DNA of 64,000 nt. Source: Sulfoacidibacillus ferrooxidans (GTDB lineage: Bacteria; Bacillota; Bacilli; Alicyclobacillales; SLC66). Position numbers and translations under genes: made by a program. Positions 54,965 to 64,000 of this stretch are shown here, one piece after another; positions within the stretch are counted from its first letter, which is position 1; every line of letters starts with the position of its first letter. The notes under the pieces were generated by a model. It did not search any database. It saw only the letters and a program-made list of their open reading frames with translations, and had not been told where the DNA came from. The stretch spans positions 434,001-498,000 of the forward strand of contig NZ_JALBUF010000001.1 of NCBI RefSeq assembly GCF_022606465.1, read 5' to 3'.

Positions 54965-57631
54965 CTATCGTCTCTTATCTGTTCGCGGTAACGGTTTTTT
55001 TTCACCCTTTTCCTTCACCTGAACACCATACGTATGACTAATATCCTGAAGTAGTTGACGATCCTTTCTTTTTTTCATAGCGGCCTTTTTACGCTCTTCC
55101 TGATCTCGAGTTCCGTCTTTTGTAGAAGCACCTGTTGATGCAATATGACCCGTATCGTGTTTTCGCTCCATACCTTGCCCGCCTCCTTCTCCTCTATATC
55201 CACCCTTAGCTGGTAGTAAACTACCACGCGGAGTAGACTTTGTACGCTTTGCGGCACTCTCCTCTTGCCGCTTGCCAAATGTCGAGCGAGCCCCATCACT
55301 TTTTGTATCGCGCCGTACACCATCACGATTCGCAGTTTCTGACTTGCCATACTTTCCAGCCGAGGGTGTTTCCTTTTTCTTATGATCTCGAGTAAACTTC
55401 CCAAAACTCGGACGCTCAGAGCTGACTTCTCCACGCTTGCGTGGTCGTTGTAAAGTAGCATCATGAGAATGAATTTCCTCACCAAGCGCTATAGGATCAT
55501 CTTCCTGCAGTTTTTCGACTAACACAAAATCAATCGTCAAATTTTCCTTACTCGCCTTCATTACGCGAATCCGCAAGCGATCGCCAATCCGATACACTCG
55601 GTGCAAACGCTCTCCAATTAATGCGTGCAGTTTTTCCTGATAATGATAATAATCATCATCTAAGTAGCTAATATGAATGAGTCCTTCTACTGAGTTATCC
55701 AGTTGGACAAAGAGTCCAAACCCTGTCACACCTGAAATCATGCCCTCAAACTCTTCGCCTACTTTGTCTTGCATATACTCAATCTTTTTGAGCAAATCTG
55801 TCTCTCGCTCCGCGTCGACTGCCGTCCGCTCGCAACGCGATGTCTGATCAGCCACTTCTGGCATCATGGCTTGCAATCGAGCTGTGCGCTCTTCCGACAA
55901 TCCACCTTCTATGATCACCTCACGTAAAATCCGATGAATCATAAGATCTGGATAGCGACGAATTGGACTCGTGAAATGAGTATAGTGCTCAGCTGCAAGC
56001 CCAAAATGCCCCATGCTTTGTGCAGCATAGCGCGCTTGCTTCATCTGTCTTAGCATCACATGGCTAATCACTGTTTCCTCTTTGCGTCCGCGCACACTCT
56101 CAAGCAAATCCTGTAATGCACGTGGATGAATATTGCCGACTGCTTTTAAATGAAATCCAAAATTATGAACAAACTCATTGAGTGCCGTCATCTTTTCCAT
56201 CTCGGGTGCCTCATGCACACGATAAATAAAGGGTATATCCATCCAGAAAAAGTGTTCAGCAATCGTCTCATTGGCAGCGAGCATAAACTCCTCAATGATC
56301 ATTTCTGCAATACTTCTCTCACGTTTTATCAGCGCGAGCGGATGACCCGCCTCATCGACTTTGATCTTCGTCTCAGAAAACCCAAAATCCACTGCTCCAC
56401 GCTTCATACGTCTTTCGCGTAGCCCCATAGCAAACTTCGCCATCCTATGGAACATAGGTGCAACCTCTGCATAACGCTTCGCTACCTGTTCATCTTCACC
56501 TGTGACAATGTCTCGCACCTCATCATACGTCATACGCTCTGTGGTACGAATGACAGAAGCGTAAATATCGTGGCGCACCAAATGATAATCTGGCGACCAT
56601 TCCATCTCACACGTCAAAGTGAGACGATCGACTTTGGGATTCAATGAACAAATGCCATTTGAAAGACGCGGTGGTAACATCGGTATCACACGATCGACTA
56701 AATATACACTCGTTCCTCGACGATATGCCTCCCGATCTAGCGCTGAACCTTCGCGAACATAATACGACACATCTGCAATATGAACTCCGAGTATATAGTT
56801 GCCATTGTCTAACACGCGCAAGTGCACCGCATCATCTAGATCCTTCGCATCAGGACCATCAATTGTGACGATCATTTCAGAACGCAGATCGCGTCTCCGT
56901 GCTATCTCATCTGCACTGACTACATGCGGTACCGCTTCCGCAGCTAGTAGCACATCGGCAGGAAAGGACTCAGCTAGACCATACTTCCTGACCACTGACA
57001 TAATATCGACGCCCGGATCATTGGGGAAACCTAAAATCTCAACGACTTTAGCTGTTGCACTTTGATGGACACCTGGGTACGCGGTAATCTCGGCCACCAC
57101 TTTTTGCCCATCTGCCGCCCCATCAAGCTGGTCTCCCGGGATAAAAATATCTTGGGTCAACCGTCGATCATCAGGCTTTAGAAACCCGTAGGTGCGAAAG
57201 GTAGACAACACACCGACAACCGTTTTGTGGGCACGCTTTACCACCCGGATGATCTCACCTTCGCGCTTCCCACCTGGTACTGGCTTCATTTTGCGCACCA
57301 GGACACGGTCGCCATCCATCGCCTCCCCCAAATCACCCGCTGCGATATAAAAATCAGGTAGCGTCCGATCCAGTGGAATAACAAATCCAAATCCCCGGAC
57401 ATTTGCCCGTAGATGTCCGACGACAAGATCCATCCGCTCAGGCACACCGTACCGATCCGTACGCGTCCGAACGATCACACCTTCCATCTCCAATTCGGCC
57501 AATAACGACCGAAACCATGCAATAGCCTCCGGTGTGGCGTCCACAGATAACGCCACGCGCAACTCATCAAATAATAGCGGGCGGTACACTTGTTCACGCA
57601 TAAAATCTACAACTTGCTGCTGTCCCTCCAC
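54965..57631 (-). CDS. rnr: Ribonuclease R
   Basis: An 888-residue 3'-5' exoribonuclease that degrades structured RNA and works with tmRNA to remove defective messages. Order: N-terminal winged helix (to about 65), cold-shock domains (to about 230), the RNB catalytic domain with DGPDAKDLDDAVH (metal-binding Asp cluster), HFGLAAEHYTHFTSPIRRYPDL, and an S1 domain (EFEGMISGVTGFGLFVQLDNSVEG). A Lys/Arg-rich low-complexity tail of about 150 residues follows. GTG at 57631 follows GAGGAGG by 11 bases; this site overlaps the end of the esterase gene, showing coupling. Confidence 0.97.
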   Translation of the reverse strand: MEGQQQVVDFMREQVYRPLLFDELRVALSVDATPEAIAWFRSLLAELEMEGVIVRTRTDRYGVPERMDLVVGHLRANVRGFGFVIPLDRTLPDFYIAAGDLGEAMDGDRVLVRKMKPVPGGKREGEIIRVVKRAHKTVVGVLSTFRTYGFLKPDDRRLTQDIFIPGDQLDGAADGQKVVAEITAYPGVHQSATAKVVEILGFPNDPGVDIMSVVRKYGLAESFPADVLLAAEAVPHVVSADEIARRRDLRSEMIVTIDGPDAKDLDDAVHLRVLDNGNYILGVHIADVSYYVREGSALDREAYRRGTSVYLVDRVIPMLPPRLSNGICSLNPKVDRLTLTCEMEWSPDYHLVRHDIYASVIRTTERMTYDEVRDIVTGEDEQVAKRYAEVAPMFHRMAKFAMGLRERRMKRGAVDFGFSETKIKVDEAGHPLALIKRERSIAEMIIEEFMLAANETIAEHFFWMDIPFIYRVHEAPEMEKMTALNEFVHNFGFHLKAVGNIHPRALQDLLESVRGRKEETVISHVMLRQMKQARYAAQSMGHFGLAAEHYTHFTSPIRRYPDLMIHRILREVIIEGGLSEERTARLQAMMPEVADQTSRCERTAVDAERETDLLKKIEYMQDKVGEEFEGMISGVTGFGLFVQLDNSVEGLIHISYLDDDYYHYQEKLHALIGERLHRVYRIGDRLRIRVMKASKENLTIDFVLVEKLQEDDPIALGEEIHSHDATLQRPRKRGEVSSERPSFGKFTRDHKKKETPSAGKYGKSETANRDGVRRDTKSDGARSTFGKRQEESAAKRTKSTPRGSLLPAKGGYRGEGGGQGMERKHDTGHIASTGASTKDGTRDQEERKKAAMKKRKDRQLLQDISHTYGVQVKEKGEKKPLPRTDKRR

Positions 57632-57637
57632 GTTTAG

Positions 57638-58384
57638 CTAGGCCTCCTCAATCTGACGAATAAACGCTACCGCGTCTGCCCATACTTCTTTGCGATCCGT
57701 ATCCACTGGAAGCATGTGCCCCGATCGCTCATACCATTTAATCTGTTTGACTTCACTGTCAATATGTTCATATATATACGTGGCGCTCTCCGGTTTCACC
57801 GTAAGATCTTTGCGCGCTTGCTGAACGAGCACAGGAATATGAATCTCATGTAATTCGTCCCGTACAAAGCGGATCAACCGATTCAAACTTCGCACCGCGC
57901 GCAAAGGAACTTCACTATAGCCACCAAGATACTGCAAAATATCGTCATTGCGAGGACGCGAAGACTTATGTACTGGATATATCCAACTAATAAGCGGAAC
58001 AAATCGGGCACCCATACTGGCCAAATACATAGGCGTGCACATACTGATAATCCCCGCAATATGATAGCGATTGGCAAGGTAAAAGGCGATAAGCCCCCCC
58101 ATTGAATGTCCAACTACAATCACACGCTCCGTGCGAATCGCAAGCACATTGTACGCATCATAGGCTGATTGCACCCAATCCGAATATGTGGTGTCATTCA
58201 TCTCATGCACCGATGTGCAATGTCCAGATAAGATAGGAACCTCTACACTATAACCTAGCCCCGCCAAATATTCTGCAAACGGACGCATTTCTCCTGGTGA
58301 CCCTGTAAAACCATGGATTAATAACACGCCTGTTGGTCCACCATGATGAGAGTACGCTTCACGATTGCGTTCACGCGTTTGCAT
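57638..58384 (-). CDS. Carboxylesterase, alpha/beta hydrolase (Est30-like)
   Basis: A 248-residue esterase. Triad: Ser in VVGHSMGGL, Asp in QARKDLTV and His in RSGHMLPVD; oxyanion HGFTGSPGEM. Same family and location (before rnr) as the carboxylesterase gene of many Bacillales. Start ATG at 58384 follows AGGAGGAAACGT. Six bases separate it from rnr. Confidence 0.92.
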   Translation of the reverse strand: MQTRERNREAYSHHGGPTGVLLIHGFTGSPGEMRPFAEYLAGLGYSVEVPILSGHCTSVHEMNDTTYSDWVQSAYDAYNVLAIRTERVIVVGHSMGGLIAFYLANRYHIAGIISMCTPMYLASMGARFVPLISWIYPVHKSSRPRNDDILQYLGGYSEVPLRAVRSLNRLIRFVRDELHEIHIPVLVQQARKDLTVKPESATYIYEHIDSEVKQIKWYERSGHMLPVDTDRKEVWADAVAFIRQIEEA

Positions 58385-58485
58385 ACGTTTCCTCCTTTCC
58401 TATGTATTGCGGATGAAATTCCCCAAAGTATCACAACTTACCTGTAGATGACACATCTACAATGTCGAAGCTTTGGAGGAACATG

Positions 58486-59154
58486 ATGCGCCATACATTC
58501 GCCCATTTTTCTGTCGCATTTCTCACTGGAGCTCTCACAGCACCTATCATTAAGAGCTATATCAGCGAATTGATCTCGCGAGAAATACACACTGTTCACA
58601 GTATGGACAATCAAGCCCTGACTCAACCGAAAGAAGCCACCTTACAGAGTACTGTAGCTACACCTGCGCCGCATGACAGCTCTTGCGTACAGGCACACAT
58701 CGACAAGGACGCTTTTCTTGAATCGACGGTCTTGCTTTATGGAAAAGGAGATCAGCACATTGGCATTCGAGCAGGGTGCCGCTTACAACACCTAGTAACA
58801 CTTGCAGCTTTGCCAGAAGGGAGCGTGGAACCAGAAAGCAAAAACCCTGTCCGCATAGGTCATGAACGCTATGCCATCTATATTGGTGAGCGTTCGATTC
58901 TCGATCGCGGTACGCGAGTGATGAGCCCCGCCTTAATCGAGCAAGACGTTTACATCGGCCCTGACACGATCATCACACATGCTTGTGTACGCACAGGAGT
59001 CATCATCGAACAGGGCGCCATTGTAAGCGATGTGGAAATTCCTCCCTATCGCTATATACACGCCGGACAAGTCATCCGCTCTCAGTATGAAGCAGATCAG
59101 TTGCCCTTTTGTCAGGATCAACACCCACCGGTTCAAGTACAGACCCTTTTATAA
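58486..59154 (+). CDS. Membrane-anchored left-handed beta-helix (hexapeptide-repeat) protein
   Basis: A 222-residue protein. One N-terminal hydrophobic segment (FSVAFLTGALTAPIIKSYI) is followed by a linker and hexapeptide-type turns (IGERSILDRGTRVMSPALIEQDVYIGPDTIITHACVRTGVIIEQGAIVSDVEIPPYRYI), the fold of acyltransferases and gamma-carbonic anhydrases. The zinc His triad of carbonic anhydrase is not evident. ATG at 58486 stands six bases after GGAGG. It is inserted against the direction of the secG-esterase-rnr block. Function unknown. Confidence 0.6.
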   Translation: MRHTFAHFSVAFLTGALTAPIIKSYISELISREIHTVHSMDNQALTQPKEATLQSTVATPAPHDSSCVQAHIDKDAFLESTVLLYGKGDQHIGIRAGCRLQHLVTLAALPEGSVEPESKNPVRIGHERYAIYIGERSILDRGTRVMSPALIEQDVYIGPDTIITHACVRTGVIIEQGAIVSDVEIPPYRYIHAGQVIRSQYEADQLPFCQDQHPPVQVQTLL

Positions 59155-59218
59155 TCATCTTCACATGCCTCCATCTGTACAAGAATGCACAAGAAACATG
59201 TATTCTATTAAATATGAG

Positions 59219-59249
59219 AAAAGGTGTCGCCTCATCCGCGACACCTTTT
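59219..59249. terminator. Bidirectional terminator between the beta-helix gene and secG
   Basis: AAAAGGTGTCGC and GCGACACCTTTT form a perfect 12-base stem with a CTCATCC loop and A/T runs on both sides, between convergent genes. Confidence 0.9.
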
Positions 59250-59291
59250 CCTTCTAGCTTATCTCCAAATAAAAGCATCATCCATCACAAG

Positions 59292-59525
59292 TTAGTGCGA
59301 AACCATCCAAGCAATCCAAATTAAATCAACAAAAAACAAAAAAGCCATCACCATCGTAACACGACCGAGCATAGGATCCGTTCCGCGATTGCGGCGAGAT
59401 GCACCTACTTCATTACCGCCACCTGTAATCGCACCGAGTCCTGCACTTCGCCCTGATTGGAGGAGGACCACTGTGACAATCAAAACGCTAATGATCACTA
59501 AAACGATCTTCGCTGTTGTCAACAT
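59292..59525 (-). CDS. secG: Preprotein translocase subunit SecG
   Basis: A 77-residue membrane protein with two helices (ILVIISVLIVTVVLL type start, and VTMVMAFLFFVDLIWIAW) and the signature LLQSGRSAGLGAITGGG between them. It helps SecYE translocate exported proteins. ATG at 59525 follows GGAGGTGAGTGTG; the frame is open upstream but without family sequence. Confidence 0.95.
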   Translation of the reverse strand: MLTTAKIVLVIISVLIVTVVLLQSGRSAGLGAITGGGNEVGASRRNRGTDPMLGRVTMVMAFLFFVDLIWIAWMVSH

Positions 59526-59663
59526 CACACTCACCTCCACATGAATATACTTGATAAAGTATATCACAGTTTTAAAAGACTGCGCAAACACCGTCTACAC
59601 GCACCCTACTTTGATCAATGTATGCTAGAATAAATCCACCTAGCGTGGAGGAAGTGGATCCTT

Positions 59664-62162
<2,499 letters not shown>

Positions 62163-62191
62163 TTAGACAGTTCATATCACCACTTCACCGA

Positions 62192-63733
62192 TCACTTTGC
62201 ACGGATAATGGATGAACCAGTCATTTCCTTAGGCTTTTCTATGCCAAGTAGATCAAGCATGGTAGGCGCCATATCAGCTAGAACCCCATCTGCACGTAAC
62301 GTAACATCGGCAATCGTAACGATGCAGGGAACAGGATTTGTCGTATGCGTTGTACAAGGAAAACCTGACGCCTCATCAATCATGACTTCCGCATTCCCGT
62401 GATCAGCGATGATGATAGCCGCACCACCTACTGCGAGCAACTGATCAACAACCAGACCAAGGCATTCATCTGCCGCCTCACACGCTTTAATAGCCGCTTC
62501 CATCACACCCGTATGCCCCACCATATCAGGATTGGCGAAATTTAAAATCATTACGTCTAACTCGCCTTTTTTGATACGCTTAACGGCCGCATCAGCAATG
62601 CCATAGGCACTCATCTCTGGTTGCAAATCATATGTGGCCACTTTTGGAGACGGGATGAGAATGCGCTCTTCTCCCTCAAATAACGCTTCACGTCCACCAC
62701 TAAAAAACGATGTCACATGAGGGAACTTCTCTGTCTCCGCAATGCGCAGTTGTGTCATATGCTGTTGCGCCAATACTTCGCCAAGCGTATTGTCTAGATT
62801 GGTAGGTTGATAGGCGACGTATCCACCTACCGACTCACTAAAGTGCGTCATGCACACATAATAGGTGTGCGGCCACTTTGGCCCACGATCAAATCCGCGA
62901 AAGTCCTCATTGGTAAATGCTTGAGAGATCTGTATGGCACGATCCGGTCGAAAATTAAACATAATGACCGCATCTTCCTCTTTTATGAGTCCGACAGGTT
63001 GATCATGATCATCGACGACAACGATAGGCAAGATAAACTCATCCGTGACAGAGCGACGATAACTATCCTCAAGCCCCTCTAGTGGATCATGTGTATGCTC
63101 ACCTTCACCGTAGACCATCGCGCGATACGCCTTCTCCGTTCTCTCCCAGCGCTTATCGCGGTCCATCGCATAATAGCGACCGGCAATCGTCGCTATTTGG
63201 CCTACTCCAGTTTTCTGGCAAACCTCTTGCAGTTCGCGCAAAAATGTACGTGCTGTATGAGGTAAGACGTCGCGACCATCGAGAAAAGCATGAATATACA
63301 CTTGCTCAATGTTAGCGTCGCGCGCCATATCTAACAAAGCAAATAGATGCGATTTGTGACTATGAACTCCGCCATCTGACAATAATCCGTATAAATGAAG
63401 TCTCGATCCATGCGCACGCACATGAGATATCGCACCTTGAAAAACCGGATTGTGCGCAAATTCACCATCAGAGATGGATTTACTTATGCGCGTCAAATCT
63501 TGATACACAATGCGACCTGCGCCTAAATTCAAATGGCCAACTTCCGAATTGCCCATCTGCCCATCGGGCAATCCAACAGACCCGCCGCTTGCGCCAAGAG
63601 TAGTAAATGGATAGGTTGTACGCAAGCGATCAAAGTTTTCTGTACGCGCCGCAAGTACAGCATTACCCTTTGTTTCCTTTATCCAGCCAAATCCATCCAT
63701 GATTATCAGTGCGAGAGGTTTTGGTGTCTTCAT
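62192..63733 (-). CDS. gpmI: 2,3-bisphosphoglycerate-independent phosphoglycerate mutase
   Basis: A 513-residue Mn-dependent mutase of the alkaline phosphatase superfamily. Motifs: LIIMDGFGW (metal), [17 protein letters not shown] with the phosphorylated Ser, [14 protein letters not shown], and the C-terminal [11 protein letters not shown] at 63733 is nine bases after GGGG; an ATG three codons earlier lies directly on that site. Between tpiA and eno, the usual order. Confidence 0.97.
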   Translation of the reverse strand: MKTPKPLALIIMDGFGWIKETKGNAVLAARTENFDRLRTTYPFTTLGASGGSVGLPDGQMGNSEVGHLNLGAGRIVYQDLTRISKSISDGEFAHNPVFQGAISHVRAHGSRLHLYGLLSDGGVHSHKSHLFALLDMARDANIEQVYIHAFLDGRDVLPHTARTFLRELQEVCQKTGVGQIATIAGRYYAMDRDKRWERTEKAYRAMVYGEGEHTHDPLEGLEDSYRRSVTDEFILPIVVVDDHDQPVGLIKEEDAVIMFNFRPDRAIQISQAFTNEDFRGFDRGPKWPHTYYVCMTHFSESVGGYVAYQPTNLDNTLGEVLAQQHMTQLRIAETEKFPHVTSFFSGGREALFEGEERILIPSPKVATYDLQPEMSAYGIADAAVKRIKKGELDVMILNFANPDMVGHTGVMEAAIKACEAADECLGLVVDQLLAVGGAAIIIADHGNAEVMIDEASGFPCTTHTTNPVPCIVTIADVTLRADGVLADMAPTMLDLLGIEKPKEMTGSSIIRAK

Positions 63734-63763
63734 GCCACTCATCCCCTTTTTAATGAACGCGTT

Positions 63764-64000
63764 TTAACTAAGTGCGGCAACCTGTTCCACAAGCGCTACA
63801 AATGATGCCACTTGTAAACTAGCACCGCCAATGAGCGCACCGTCGATATCGGGTTGTTGCACATAGGTTTGAATATTGTCCGGTTTCACACTACCACCAT
63901 ATACAATGCGAACCTGCTCACCCGCTCGCTGACCAAGTGTGGCAGTGACCAAACTGCGAATCAAAGTAGCCACATCTTGCGCATCCTGTGCAGACGATGA
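63764..64000 (-). CDS. tpiA: Triosephosphate isomerase, C-terminal part
   Basis: The last 78 residues of TpiA enter from the window edge. RIVYGGSVKPDNIQTY and DIDGALIGGASLQ are the phosphate-binding loops of the family. The stop is at 63764, 31 bases before the gpmI start. The N-terminal two thirds, including the catalytic Lys, His and Glu, lie outside the window. Confidence 0.96.
   Translation of the reverse strand, partial: SSSAQDAQDVATLIRSLVTATLGQRAGEQVRIVYGGSVKPDNIQTYVQQPDIDGALIGGASLQVASFVALVEQVAALS

Overview
The window reads as chromosomal DNA of a spore-forming, aerobic Firmicute of moderate GC, most like the acidophilic Alicyclobacillaceae (Alicyclobacillus/Sulfoacidibacillus type). 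The evidence is a small acid-soluble spore protein H (sspH), a YjcZ-like small protein, a LysM-GH18 cortex-lytic-type enzyme, strong AGGAGG ribosome binding sites with many TTG/GTG starts, and a Bacillus-like gpmI-eno-secG-esterase-rnr-smpB-ssrA order. The taxonomic placement is inference from gene content, not from a database match.

Layout. 1-2.0 kb: a minus-strand operon DsrE, TusA-OsmC fusion, core methionine synthase (cut by the window edge). 2.1-6.8 kb: a sugar-type ABC importer (two permeases and a lipoprotein binding protein, no ATPase) ending in a metallo-beta-lactamase-fold hydrolase, with a palindrome over its probable transcription start. 7-21.5 kb: mostly single genes: acyl-CoA ligase, MASE4-like/GGDEF cyclase, aldo/keto reductase, a second DsrE-like protein, YitT-like protein, secreted BNR-repeat protein, SPFH/NfeD pair, GPH sugar symporter, DedA protein, fhs and namA. 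21.5-33.8 kb: proteases (S9 peptidase with HtrA, M14 carboxypeptidase, membrane trypsin-like protease), the cydAB oxidase, a frameshifted aldo/keto reductase, a ketopantoate reductase-like protein and a ring-cleaving dioxygenase. 33.8-45 kb: cfa, small spore-type genes, mscS, a Gfo/Idh/MocA oxidoreductase, a group II intron relic, a quinone reductase/aldo-keto reductase pair, a CobW GTPase behind a double Zur-like palindrome, a Rieske oxygenase and a YdjM-like membrane protein.

45-50.7 kb is accessory-looking: unknown proteins, a c-di-AMP (ydaO-type) riboswitch with no recognisable target gene, a dehydrogenase relic, a LysM-chitinase-like enzyme, decayed ORFs, and a second diverged copy of the 3' end of ssrA plus its terminator. 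This fits an old insertion or duplication at the tmRNA 3' end, a common integration hotspot. 50.7-64 kb is the conserved block: ssrA, smpB, rnr, esterase, secG, eno, gpmI and tpiA (partial) all run leftwards, with plus-strand pckA, a hexapeptide-repeat protein and an MFS transporter, plus a frameshifted minus-strand PfkB sugar kinase, inserted between them.

Together the genes serve lower glycolysis and gluconeogenesis (tpiA, gpmI, eno, pckA), one-carbon and methionine metabolism (fhs, core MetE), respiration (cydAB), redox and electrophile defence (namA, four aldo/keto reductases, quinone reductase, dioxygenase), ribosome rescue and RNA decay (ssrA, smpB, rnr) and sporulation or cell-wall functions. 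No CRISPR array, intact transposase, phage module or canonical defence system was seen. Nothing here can be called a new system with certainty. The best leads are the DsrE/TusA-OsmC/core-MetE operon, the Zur-like double palindrome with CobW and a 29-residue His-rich peptide, and the orphan c-di-AMP riboswitch.
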